From Paenibacillus taichungensis (GTDB lineage: Bacteria; Bacillota; Bacilli; Paenibacillales; Paenibacillaceae), in assembly GCF_013359905.1 (NCBI RefSeq), contig NZ_JABMCC010000112.1:513865-577864 (forward strand): a stretch of DNA of 64,000 nt, in the 5' to 3' direction. How positions within the stretch are numbered: the stretch's first letter is position 1; each line of letters starts with the position of its first letter. Of the stretch, positions 41,401 through 49,659 are shown one piece after another. A program made the position numbers and the translations under genes. Under the pieces are notes generated by a model. It was not told the DNA's origin, did no database searches, and was given only the letters and a program-made list of their open reading frames with translations.

Positions 41401-42879
41401 TTACAGAATTATGGCGATTAATCCACCTGAACCTTCGTTAATGATACGTCCTAGTGTCTCTTGCAATTTGTATCGTGCGTTATCTGGCATCATCGCAATT
41501 TTACCCTGAATGCCTTCTCTCACGATGGAATGCAGCGAACGACCGAACATATCTGAATCCCATACCTTGATCGGATCGTTCTCGAAGTCCTGCATCAAGT
41601 ATCTCACCAGTTCCTCACTTTGTTTTTCCGTTCCGATAATCGGTGCAAACTCCGATTCCACATCGACCCGGATCATGTGAATGGATGGTGCGGTTGCTTT
41701 CAGGCGGACGCCGAATTTGGTGCCCTGCCGGATGAGTTCTGGTTCATCCAGTGCCATCTCGGCGAGGGATGGAGCCGCGATGCCGTAGCCAGTCGTTTTG
41801 ACCATCTCCAGCGCCTCAGCGAAGCGATCATACTCCCTCTTCGCATGGGAGAATTCCTGCATCAATTGCAGCAGATGATCTTTACCTCGAATTTCAATAC
41901 CAACAACTTCCACGAGGATCTGATCATATAGTTCATCCGGTGCATACAGATCGATTTCTGCCACACCTTGCCCCATGTTCATACCACTCAGACCGGCTCG
42001 GTCGATGAATTCGTATTCCATGAACTGAGCAACTACCCGATCCACGTCACGCAATCTGCGGATATCCTTAACCGTATCGCGAACGGAATTTTCATAGTTG
42101 CTGCGCAGCCAGTGATTTTCATTCAGCACCATCACCCAGCTCGGCAAATTCACATTCACTTCATGTACAGGGAACTCATATAGCACTTCGCGAAGTACAC
42201 CTGTCACATCATCTTCGGTCATTGTAGCTGCACTGAGTGTCATAACCGGAATGTCATACTTGGCAGCAAGCTCACTTCGCAACTGCAGCGCTTCTTCACT
42301 GCGAGGGCGAGTGGAGTTGATCACCAGTACAAACGGTTTGCCTACTTCCTTCAGTTCGGCTATAACGCGTTCCTCTGATTCCACATAGGAACTCCGGGCA
42401 ATCTCAGCGATTGTGCCATCTGTTGTGACCACCACACCCAATGTGGAATGCTCCTGAATGACTTTGCGTGTACCAATTTCGGCAGCTTCCTGGAAAGGAA
42501 TCGGTTCTTCGAACCAAGGTGTGGAGATCATGCGTGGTCCATTCTCATCCTCGTATCCCTTGGCTCCTTCCACTGCGTAACCTACACAATCCACAAGGCG
42601 CACATTGACATCAAGTCCCTCGGCGACTTTGATTTGAACCGCGTTATTCGGTACGAATTTTGGCTCCGTAGTCATGATTGTTTTGCCAGCTGCGCTCTGT
42701 GGCAGTTCATCAACTGCCCTCCCGCGGTCTGCCTCGTTTGTGATGTTTGGCAGTACAATCGTTTCCATGAAACGTTTGATAAATGTTGATTTACCTGTCC
42801 GGACTGCGCCGACAACCCCGAGATAGATATCCCCTCCGGTCCGCTCGGCAATGTCCTTAAAAATGTCCACTTTCTCCAA
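41401..42879 (-). CDS. spoIVA: Stage IV sporulation protein A SpoIVA
   Basis: A coat morphogenetic ATPase that polymerises on the forespore surface to form the spore coat base. The 492-aa protein starts MEKVDIFKDIAERTGGDIYL, with Walker A GAVRTGKST near residue 24, DCVGY near 95 and the sensor-like region NSTRPRSEEAL near 185; the C-terminus ends GSGGLIAIIL. The start codon is TTG with GGAGGGG seven bases upstream. A possible sigma-E promoter lies about 200 bp upstream. Confidence 0.97.
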   Translation of the reverse strand: MEKVDIFKDIAERTGGDIYLGVVGAVRTGKSTFIKRFMETIVLPNITNEADRGRAVDELPQSAAGKTIMTTEPKFVPNNAVQIKVAEGLDVNVRLVDCVGYAVEGAKGYEDENGPRMISTPWFEEPIPFQEAAEIGTRKVIQEHSTLGVVVTTDGTIAEIARSSYVESEERVIAELKEVGKPFVLVINSTRPRSEEALQLRSELAAKYDIPVMTLSAATMTEDDVTGVLREVLYEFPVHEVNVNLPSWVMVLNENHWLRSNYENSVRDTVKDIRRLRDVDRVVAQFMEYEFIDRAGLSGMNMGQGVAEIDLYAPDELYDQILVEVVGIEIRGKDHLLQLMQEFSHAKREYDRFAEALEMVKTTGYGIAAPSLAEMALDEPELIRQGTKFGVRLKATAPSIHMIRVDVESEFAPIIGTEKQSEELVRYLMQDFENDPIKVWDSDMFGRSLHSIVREGIQGKIAMMPDNARYKLQETLGRIINEGSGGLIAIIL

Positions 42880-43336
42880 TGAAATCCCCTCCCTAAATTA
42901 CTCCGAAGGAAAAATGCTAAAGAGCATCCGCTTCGTTTTTTCAATCAGAAGACTGAAATCCCTGCAACGGTAGAGCCGCCTTTGTGAGTGCCCGGAAGTC
43001 GTCCGCCGCCGAACGTTGCATTCTGATGAAACCGGCGAAAGCGGCGTTAACTCGTACATGCAATTGGACTAGTATCATCTTATGTATCCGTATGCAGCAT
43101 TATGACGCGTATTTTTTTGTTTTTTTCTCAAGGTAGTTGCCTTAAGAGAATCGCCCCGCTCTCGGACTGCGCGTCTTTATTTCAATCTACTTTATGAGCG
43201 TGCCGAAGCTTTTATGCCGGTTCGTTGATTTGGTTTTCGTGGTACCGTTCAAGCCGTGCAGAAGGTATACTGTGAGGGTAAGGCATTTTTTAGCAGAGAA
43301 GAGCAGAGATAATGAGCTGAGAAAGGTGAGATGAGC
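42880..43336 (-). other. spoIVA leader and divergent intergenic region
   Basis: No gene was found. A sigma-E-like promoter at 43077-43105 would give spoIVA an untranslated leader of about 200 nt, in which TGCAACG and CGTTGCA (around 42964-43022) could close a large stem. The right end carries the ribosome-binding site of the plus-strand DUF1904 gene. Confidence 0.45.
43077..43105 (-). promoter_or_regulatory. Possible sigma-E promoter of spoIVA
   Basis: TCATAAT (43099-43105), a 14-bp spacer and CATAAGAT (43077-43084) on the minus strand resemble the mother-cell sigma-E pattern. spoIVA is sigma-E-dependent in B. subtilis. Confidence 0.4.
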
Positions 43337-43726
43337 ATGGCACAGATCAAAGTATATGGACTAGGTGAGCACCTGAATCCATTGAAAGCACAGCTTTCAC
43401 AAGTTATACACTCCGTTATGGTGGATGTTGTGGGATTACCGGAGAACAAGAAGTTTCAACGTTACTTTCCCATGGAAACGGATGATTTTCTTTTTCCCTC
43501 TGATCGTTCAGCAGCATATATCATTATTGAAATCAGCATGTTCGAAGGCCGCACAGATCAAGTCAAGAAAGAACTCATTCAGCAATTATTCACACGAATG
43601 AATGAACAGTTGAAGTTATCACCTAATGATGTGGAGATCACCATATTTGAAACACCGCGTAGTCATTGGGGTATTCGGGGATTACCCGGCGATGAACTTG
43701 ACTTGAGTTATAAAGTGGAGGTCTGA
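43337..43726 (+). CDS. DUF1904 family protein
   Basis: A 129-aa protein resembling tautomerase-like small proteins: MAQIKVYGLGEHLNPLKAQL at the start, DFLFPSDRSAAYIIIEISMFEGR near residue 52 and VEITIFETPRSHWGIRGLPGDEL at the end. The KxxL/FExxPRxxWG ending suits the DUF1904 family; biochemical role is unknown. ATG 43337 has AAAGGTG eight bases upstream; an ATG two codons earlier is closer to it. Transcribed divergently from spoIVA. Confidence 0.8.
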   Translation: MAQIKVYGLGEHLNPLKAQLSQVIHSVMVDVVGLPENKKFQRYFPMETDDFLFPSDRSAAYIIIEISMFEGRTDQVKKELIQQLFTRMNEQLKLSPNDVEITIFETPRSHWGIRGLPGDELDLSYKVEV

Positions 43727-43787
43727 ACAACGTAATCTGAATATAGTTTATGCTCCTTATGATGTGAACTATAAACCAACATACAAG

Positions 43788-43824
43788 AAAGAGATATTCC
43801 GTGATGCGGAATATCTCTTTTTTT
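43788..43824 (+). terminator. Terminator of the DUF1904 gene
   Basis: AAAGAGATATTCCG and CGGAATATCTCTTT form a 14-bp stem with a 5-nt loop followed by seven T. It can partly serve the convergent lipoprotein gene too. Confidence 0.85.
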
Positions 43825-43877
43825 ACCTTAAGGATAATCATTGATTGCATGCATTCGAATTGAATTAACGCTCATTA

Positions 43878-44651
43878 TTACTTTGTTGCAACCGGGGTGT
43901 TATTCTGCCAGGTATAAGCGACCGATTTTACAGGGACGAAGTAAGAATGCTCCAGCAAGAATTCACGCATATCTTCCACTTTTGTTGGAGCATTATCTGA
44001 CTTCTCTACAGCCTGCATAATGTCAAAAGCATAATCCACATAGACATTACCCTCGTCATCCATCATGAAAGGCAGTTCCTGACCCGAATATACACTATTC
44101 AGTGTAACCGCTGGGGCACCTGCCTGTGCGGCTTGTTCCATATCTACAGCGTATAGATTCGGATACAATTCTTCCCCACTTGGCAGTTGATTGTTATGTA
44201 CGGACATGTACTGGTTGACCATTCGCTGAACATCATTTACTTTCTGTACGGTTTGAAGATCCATGACTTTGACTGTCGGGTTCACTTCTTCATCCTGAAT
44301 GAGAAAGTAAGCGCTCCCACCACTTTCAAACGCAGTGCCGGGTATTTCATCCAGATACCCCTGCTGTTTCAGCTTGGACAGATCTACTCTGAATTTTTCA
44401 TATTTCGGTGTTTCTATATCTGCATTGACCATGGGCAAAATCCCCTGATCCTGTTGGAATGCTTCTACCGCAGTTTGAATACGGCTTACGCTTTCCCTAT
44501 AAGCTATTTTGGGATCAGGATTACTCTGGGATTGATACATACACCCCGTTGCTGTAAAAGCAAACAATAGGAACAAGAGTAGACAGGACATCTTCTGCAA
44601 ATGACGCCTCTGCCCTCTTGGTTTCGCGACCTTCGCCATATTCTCGTTCAT
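43878..44651 (-). CDS. Lipoprotein of unknown function (YphF-like position)
   Basis: A 257-aa predicted lipoprotein. Basic residues 7-20 precede a hydrophobic stretch ending in the lipobox FTATGC (Cys near residue 37). The mature part is acidic and includes AYRESVSRIQTAVEAFQQDQGILP, then EIPGTAFESGGSAYFLIQDEE. The latter looks like a repeated type IV pilin-like or DUF3939-type module, but I cannot name it. It lies downstream of the 2Fe-2S ferredoxin gene near spoIVA, where B. subtilis has yphF. AAGGAGG precedes the ATG. Confidence 0.78.
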   Translation of the reverse strand: MNENMAKVAKPRGQRRHLQKMSCLLLFLLFAFTATGCMYQSQSNPDPKIAYRESVSRIQTAVEAFQQDQGILPMVNADIETPKYEKFRVDLSKLKQQGYLDEIPGTAFESGGSAYFLIQDEEVNPTVKVMDLQTVQKVNDVQRMVNQYMSVHNNQLPSGEELYPNLYAVDMEQAAQAGAPAVTLNSVYSGQELPFMMDDEGNVYVDYAFDIMQAVEKSDNAPTKVEDMREFLLEHSYFVPVKSVAYTWQNNTPVATK

Positions 44652-44687
44652 CCGTATCCTCCTTGAAATCGTTCCACTCAGGTATTC

Positions 44688-45041
44688 TTAGAACCAATCG
44701 TCCTCTTCCTGCTGTTGACGCTCCAATTGTTTACGAATCGCTGCCTTCAGCGGGTCCTCTGGAACATGAACCATCACCGATCCCCGCACCTTTGCCTGAC
44801 ATGACAACCGAGTACCTGCATCCAGCAGCGAACCTAGCTTACGCTTCTCCGCATCTGTTGGTGGATGAAGCGCTGCAAGATGTTCTGAATCTACTTTCAC
44901 CTTACACATCAGACAGGCTGCCTTTCCATCGCATCGCGTTGCAATTTTCACCCCTGCACGACGTGCAGCATTTAGCAGTGTTACACCCGGCTTTAGCCGA
45001 ATCGTTTTATTTTGCGGTAAAAATGTAATATTGTAATCCAT
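44688..45041 (-). CDS. 2Fe-2S ferredoxin
   Basis: A 117-aa plant-type ferredoxin fold. Cluster ligands are seen in TRCDGKAACLMCKV near residue 35 (CxxxxxCxxC) and LSCQAKVRG near 73. The extended C-terminus (about 30 residues, PLKAAIRKQLERQQQEEDDWF) is strongly charged. The electron partner is unknown. ATG 45041 has GGGAGG seven bases upstream; a preceding ATG is adjacent. It follows the nucleotidyltransferase-like gene by 16 bp. Confidence 0.85.
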   Translation of the reverse strand: MDYNITFLPQNKTIRLKPGVTLLNAARRAGVKIATRCDGKAACLMCKVKVDSEHLAALHPPTDAEKRKLGSLLDAGTRLSCQAKVRGSVMVHVPEDPLKAAIRKQLERQQQEEDDWF

Positions 45042-45057
45042 CATTCTTCCTCCCAAC

Positions 45058-45675
45058 CTATTGAGGCCATTCGAAGCCAACAAGCTCTTCCACTTCTGCT
45101 CTGAATCGGCTTGTCCATATATTTTGCTTCCCCAATAAAGTCATTAGAGGTTGATGTGATTCGGGCATCTGCCGGATCTGTCTTGCAATGGGTTCATAAC
45201 GATCGGCACGGCCTCTCATTAGATTGAACAACAGCTCATGAGCAAGCGGCATTAAACGCAATGTGTAAGAACCTACTTTGGCTTCAGGTGCATACTTGGC
45301 CAATATATGCTCAATTTCAATGCGGTACCAACTTTTACGTGACCACACTTCGAAACCACCAACCAGTTCCAACGCACAAGTCCCTACCTGATAATGACTG
45401 AGCAGCGAGGCATAAGGTCCAGTTTTATCTACGACAGGCTCGTCCAGCACCATTCCAGGCGCAGATTTATGAAGCAACTTCGCGGCGGTGATGTCAGCGT
45501 AAACATCAATATCTCTGGGAGCCTGCTGTAATGCCACCTGTTGGAGCAACAACCCACAGCTTCCCCCAAGCAGCCACGTATAAGGCTCTGCATCCCAAGC
45601 TTTCGCCGTTTCCAGCAAAGCGGCTTGTAATTCTGGATAGCGCTCTATCCGATCCTCCGTTTCATGCAACCTCAT
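45058..45675 (-). CDS. Nucleotidyltransferase-fold protein
   Basis: A 205-aa protein with the pattern GGSCGLLLQQ near residue 37 and RDIDVYAD near 54, the GS...DxD arrangement of minimal nucleotidyltransferases. A C-terminal helical portion includes LMPLAHELLFNLMRGRADRYEPIARQI. This could be an aminoglycoside-type, AbiEii-like or housekeeping transferase; the substrate is not known. GGAAGGTGAG precedes ATG 45675. Confidence 0.68.
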   Translation of the reverse strand: MRLHETEDRIERYPELQAALLETAKAWDAEPYTWLLGGSCGLLLQQVALQQAPRDIDVYADITAAKLLHKSAPGMVLDEPVVDKTGPYASLLSHYQVGTCALELVGGFEVWSRKSWYRIEIEHILAKYAPEAKVGSYTLRLMPLAHELLFNLMRGRADRYEPIARQIRQMPESHQPLMTLLGKQNIWTSRFRAEVEELVGFEWPQ

Positions 45676-45758
45676 CGGCTCACCTTCCCTTCATCCGTTT
45701 TCGTTGTGTCAGTTCTTATGATGTGTTTATGCGGATGTTATCTCTCAGGCGAGAAAGA

Positions 45759-45938
45759 TCAGGTCAGAGAAGCTATTCCGCCGAAGAAGCCAATCAGCAT
45801 AATGAGAAAAGCAATTAAAGAAAGAATCCCCCGTACAATACCTTTCGTTTTGGATCGAGCAAACGTAATCAGGAATACAGATAGTCCCATAATAAGGATT
45901 GCGACCAATGAAAGCCACATCTTGTCCATCGCGTTCAT
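45759..45938 (-). CDS. DUF2768 small membrane protein (YphE-like)
   Basis: A 59-aa protein beginning MNAMDKMWLSLVAILIMGL with two transmembrane helices (residues 7-25 and 36-56) joined by the basic loop ARSKTKG. Length, layout and position near gpsA match the YphE/DUF2768 family. GGGGAG lies 11 bases before ATG 45938. A longer open frame in another phase of the same strand lacks these features and was rejected. Confidence 0.75.
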   Translation of the reverse strand: MNAMDKMWLSLVAILIMGLSVFLITFARSKTKGIVRGILSLIAFLIMLIGFFGGIASLT

Positions 45939-46028
45939 AATCCAGAGTTCTCCCCTTCAGTCCGTTATTCATCACTGACACTGTGACAATTGCAACTATT
46001 ATAACACGAAACATTGCTCAGATTTCCA

Positions 46029-46080
46029 AAAAAAAAGACAAAAAGCAAGCCGGCAGATGCGGACTCGTCTTTTTGTCTTG
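46029..46080 (-). terminator. Terminator of the stage VI sporulation gene
   Basis: CAAGACAAAAAG and CTTTTTGTCTT arms flank a GC-rich loop region and are followed by a run of nine T on the minus strand. Confidence 0.65.
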
Positions 46081-46109
46081 CCTGATCGCCTGCACGCAGG
46101 CGCGATCTA

Positions 46110-46385
46110 TTATTTTTTCATCATCATTTTCATTAATGATTCCATACTGTTTGGGTTTAATCCGCTTTTTTTGACGGCACTCACGATATCCTGAACTGTA
46201 TCTTCAGATACCGGCACTTTTGCCATGGCGGATACTTGCTTGATCAGTTGGCGCAATTGAGCTTCATTCTGCATGGTGGACGGTTTTACTGTACTCGCCA
46301 ATTTCTTGACGGCACCTTCCGTAATCGATTTCCCTGTTTTTTTGTTGATCGCTTTCAGCGCTTCCTTGGAAATGTTGTTAGCCAT
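46110..46385 (-). CDS. Stage VI sporulation protein F-like
   Basis: A 91-aa basic, helical protein. It starts MANNISKEALKAINKKTGKS and ends in KSGLNPNSMESLMKMMMKK. The pattern fits the SpoVIF family of late sporulation proteins that help coat assembly. GGAGGAGGGG precedes ATG 46385; the open frame extends seven codons further. It lies just after gpsA. Confidence 0.8.
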   Translation of the reverse strand: MANNISKEALKAINKKTGKSITEGAVKKLASTVKPSTMQNEAQLRQLIKQVSAMAKVPVSEDTVQDIVSAVKKSGLNPNSMESLMKMMMKK

Positions 46386-46484
46386 TCGTCTCCCCTCCTC
46401 CGGCAATACTCATGTGTATAATATGAGTGCACCGCAAAAAAGGTGAAGAAGCTTCTCATTTCGGGAAAGCTGCCTACGCTACCA

Positions 46485-47525
46485 TCAGGAATGCCACTGC
46501 TCCCATGTTTCAAGCGTCATGACTTCCATTTCGGTCTTGGGATCACGTCCCATCAAAGCTTCAACCGCATCCCGCGGCTGTCTCTCTTGAAAAAGAACGT
46601 GATAAAGCTGATCTGCAATCGGCATTTGCACACCGTATTTCTGAGAAATAAAGTGGGCGGCCTGCGTGGTCCGAATACCTTCCACAACCATGCCCATGGA
46701 ATTCAAAACATCGTCCAGCTTCTGTCCTTTGCCCAGCAAGGAGCCAGCTCTCCAATTACGGCTGTGCTGACTGGTCGCAGTCACGACCAAATCGCCGATC
46801 CCTGCGAGTCCAGAGAACGTGAGCGGATTCGCTCCCATCTCCACACCGATGCGTGTGATTTCGGCAAGCCCGCGTGTTAACAACGCTGCTTTGGCATTGT
46901 CACCAAAGTTAAGCCCGTCTGACATACCAGCTCCTAGCGCGATAATATTTTTGAACGCTCCCGCCAGTTCTACACCGATCATATCTCGATTCGTGTACAC
47001 ACGGAAATAAGCATTCATAAATAAACCTTGAGCCGCCTCGGCAGAAGCTTTATCCAGTGATGCCACAACAACCGTCGTTGGGCAACGCTTAACCACTTCT
47101 TCCGCATGGCTTGGACCAGAAAGTACAACGACACGGCCTTCTTCACATTCGAGTTCTTCCGAAATGACCGTGGACATACGTTTCAGACTTTCTGTCTCAA
47201 AACCCTTGGTTGCATGAATGACTAACATTTCCGGTTTGTAATAGGCCTTAAGCTGATGTGCAACCGAACGCATCGCCGATGATGGAGCAACAATTAACAC
47301 AGCAGAAGCCCCTTCAACTGCCGTCGCCATATCCGTGGTTGCCTGAATACGAGGTGACAGCTCTGCATCGGGAAGGAAGCGTTGGTTTGTATGTTTATTA
47401 TTGATCTCTGCGGCCTGGTCTTCACCACGTGTCCACATGATCACATCCAGTTGATTGGCAGCCAATACACTGGCAAGTGCAGTACCCCAACTGCCAGCAA
47501 CCAGAACAGCAACTTTTTTAGACAA
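46485..47525 (-). CDS. gpsA: Glycerol-3-phosphate dehydrogenase [NAD(P)+] GpsA
   Basis: It makes sn-glycerol-3-phosphate from DHAP for phospholipid synthesis. The 346-aa protein has the dinucleotide-binding loop VLVAGSWGTALASVLA near residue 6; the second residue of the usual GAGSWGTA pattern is present with V-A-G. HATKGFE near 108, VVLSGPSHAEEV near 142, the catalytic lysine in ELAGAFKNIIALGAGMSDGL near 190, and NSRNW-like SQHSRNWRAG near 256 follow. The probable start is TTG 47525 with GGAGGGGG upstream. It overlaps plsY by 8 bp. Confidence 0.95.
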   Translation of the reverse strand: MSKKVAVLVAGSWGTALASVLAANQLDVIMWTRGEDQAAEINNKHTNQRFLPDAELSPRIQATTDMATAVEGASAVLIVAPSSAMRSVAHQLKAYYKPEMLVIHATKGFETESLKRMSTVISEELECEEGRVVVLSGPSHAEEVVKRCPTTVVVASLDKASAEAAQGLFMNAYFRVYTNRDMIGVELAGAFKNIIALGAGMSDGLNFGDNAKAALLTRGLAEITRIGVEMGANPLTFSGLAGIGDLVVTATSQHSRNWRAGSLLGKGQKLDDVLNSMGMVVEGIRTTQAAHFISQKYGVQMPIADQLYHVLFQERQPRDAVEALMGRDPKTEMEVMTLETWEQWHS

Positions 47526-48141
47526 CGCGTTTTCCCCCTCCAGGGTTTTTCGATCCCAATTTATTTTCCTGTCCTTTGGCGAGCTTCGCAATATTGGTAC
47601 GATGTCTCCAGAACGCAAACAGACAAATAATCAGACTTCCCCAGAAAATACTCATCGAATATCCGGGTAACACAAGGATGAAGAGCGGTGTCAAAGCTAC
47701 AAAAATAAGGGAACCCAATGAAACATATCGTGTCAATACGATGGACAGGATCGCAAATACCCCGGCGCATAGCGCAGGAATAAGTGCAAGAGTCACGAGT
47801 ACACCAATCGCTGTCGCAATTCCTTTTCCTCCACGGAAACGGAAGTACAGCGGCCAGTTATGTCCTGCAATGGCAGCTATACCACTAAGTGCAGGAATCC
47901 AATCGGAGCCATTGCTGAACCAAACCCCAATCCAAACGGCCGCAATACCTTTGAGTACATCCAACAGCAGTACCAGAATTGCTGGTCCTTTACCCAATAT
48001 CCGCAAAGTATTGGTAGCCCCTGCATTTCCGCTTCCGTGTTGACGGATATCGATCCCCCGTAGTGCTTTTGCAAGGAGGACACTAAAGCTGATTGAACCG
48101 AGCAGATAGCTCAGTACAATCGCTGCGATTTGTAAAATCAC
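47518..48141 (-). CDS. plsY: Glycerol-3-phosphate acyltransferase PlsY
   Basis: A membrane enzyme that acylates glycerol-3-phosphate from acyl phosphate. The 207-aa protein has about five transmembrane helices. The three conserved motifs are visible: SYLLGSISFSVLLAK near residue 10, HGSGNAGATNTLR near 34 and HNWPLYFRFRGGKGIATAIGVL near 95. The start is GTG with GGGGAG upstream. Gene order plsY-gpsA places two successive phospholipid steps together; the likely PlsC follows at 51 kb. Confidence 0.96.
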   Translation of the reverse strand: MILQIAAIVLSYLLGSISFSVLLAKALRGIDIRQHGSGNAGATNTLRILGKGPAILVLLLDVLKGIAAVWIGVWFSNGSDWIPALSGIAAIAGHNWPLYFRFRGGKGIATAIGVLVTLALIPALCAGVFAILSIVLTRYVSLGSLIFVALTPLFILVLPGYSMSIFWGSLIICLFAFWRHRTNIAKLAKGQENKLGSKNPGGGKRVV

Positions 48142-48152
48142 AAACTTCTCCC

Positions 48153-49475
48153 CTAACCTTCGTCGGACTTCCTCCGAGTAAATATGCGAATTGGCGTCCC
48201 TTCAAAATCAAACGCTGCACGAATTTTATTCTCCAGGTAACGTTCATAAGAAAAGTGCATCAATTCCGGATCGTTCACAAAAATAACCATGGTCGGAGGT
48301 TTAACTGCAACCTGAGTCACATAGTTGATTCTCATTCTGCGTCCTTTATCTGTTGGTGGCGGATTAATCGCCACTGCATCAGACACTACATCGTTAAGCA
48401 GATGCGTCTGAACACGCATCGAGTGCTGCTGGGCCACACGCTGCACCACAGGCAACAATTTTTGTAAGCGTTGTTTTGTCTTGGCTGACAAAAATACAAC
48501 CGGAGCGTAAGTCATAAACAGGAAATGATCCCGAATTTTTTTCTCAAACTCATTCATTGTTTTATCAGACTTCTCTACAACGTCCCATTTGTTCACAACA
48601 AACATGGAGGCTTTGCCTGCTTCAAATGCATAACCTGCAATATGCTTGTCCTGCTCGATAATGCCTTCTTCACCATTAATTACAATCAGAACAACATCTG
48701 CACGCTCAATGGCACGCATCGCACGCATCACGCTGTATTTCTCCGTGGTCTCATAGACTTTACCACGTTTACGCATACCTGCTGTATCAATCAGCACATA
48801 GCGCTGACCGTCTTTTTCAAACGGTGTATCGATCGCATCCCGCGTCGTACCAGCAACATCACTGACAATAACACGTTCTTCGCCCAAAATGGCATTCACC
48901 AATGAAGATTTACCCACGTTAGGACGTCCGATCAGAGCTACACGAATGACATCGTCATCGTAAGTCTCTTCCTCAAGTTCAGGCAATTTCTCAACGATGG
49001 CATCCAGCAAATCACCTACACCTGTACCATGACTTCCCGATACTCCGATTGGATCACCAAATCCAAATCCATAAAACTCATAAATGAGCTCACTGCGCCC
49101 GATATTATCCACTTTGTTAACGGCTACAACGATAGGCTTACCTGAGCGGTACAACATCTCTGCGACTTCTTCATCAGATTGCGTAATCCCTGCTTTTGCA
49201 TCACACATGAATACAATAACATCCGCTTCTTCAATGGCGAGCTCTGCCTGCATCCGGATTGATTTTAAAATGACGTCCTCGCCGTCGATTTCGATACCAC
49301 CTGTATCGATAATGCTAAATGGTTTACCGTTCCATTCGCCGATTCCGTAGATACGGTCACGGGTAATGCCCGGCTTGTCTTCCACAATGGCCAATCTGTC
49401 GCCGATGATCCGATTAAAAATGGTGGATTTGCCCACATTCGGTCGCCCGACAATTGCCACAACGGGTCTTGCCAT
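48153..49475 (-). CDS. der: Ribosome biogenesis GTPase Der (EngA)
   Basis: An essential tandem GTPase for 50S subunit maturation. The 440-aa protein has two G domains: first GRPNVGKSTIFNR near residue 10 and NKVD near 120; second GRPNVGKSSLVNA near 185 and NKWD near 297. The KH-like C-terminal domain ends at about 440. ATG 49475 with GGAGGA nine bases upstream is preferred over a GTG three codons earlier. Confidence 0.97.
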   Translation of the reverse strand: MARPVVAIVGRPNVGKSTIFNRIIGDRLAIVEDKPGITRDRIYGIGEWNGKPFSIIDTGGIEIDGEDVILKSIRMQAELAIEEADVIVFMCDAKAGITQSDEEVAEMLYRSGKPIVVAVNKVDNIGRSELIYEFYGFGFGDPIGVSGSHGTGVGDLLDAIVEKLPELEEETYDDDVIRVALIGRPNVGKSSLVNAILGEERVIVSDVAGTTRDAIDTPFEKDGQRYVLIDTAGMRKRGKVYETTEKYSVMRAMRAIERADVVLIVINGEEGIIEQDKHIAGYAFEAGKASMFVVNKWDVVEKSDKTMNEFEKKIRDHFLFMTYAPVVFLSAKTKQRLQKLLPVVQRVAQQHSMRVQTHLLNDVVSDAVAINPPPTDKGRRMRINYVTQVAVKPPTMVIFVNDPELMHFSYERYLENKIRAAFDFEGTPIRIFTRRKSDEG

Positions 49476-49564
49476 ACATTCCACTCCTCCTGTCCATACT
49501 TACGATAATCATCATAGCAAAAAACGCCTGTCTTGGCTAACGTTTCATGCCGTTATACTCGCAA

Positions 49565-49600
49565 TAAAAACAATCGGCGAACCCGCTGGGGCTCGCCGAT
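49565..49600 (-). terminator. Terminator after the S1-domain gene
   Basis: CGGCGAGCCC and GGGTTCGCCG pair across a short loop and are followed by TTTTT on the minus strand. Confidence 0.75.
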
Positions 49601-49659
49601 CTTGCTTTTATTGTTCAGCAAAATATGCAGTATATAACTAAGAACCATGCATGTATAAC

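Noticed and set aside
43240..43330. Sigma-A promoter before the DUF1904 gene
   Set aside because: A TATACT box is present but no acceptable -35 hexamer at 16-18 bp.
45745..46014. 89-codon minus-strand frame between the nucleotidyltransferase and SpoVIF genes
   Set aside because: The same DNA in another phase encodes a two-helix DUF2768 protein (45759-45938) with a ribosome-binding site; the longer frame has neither.
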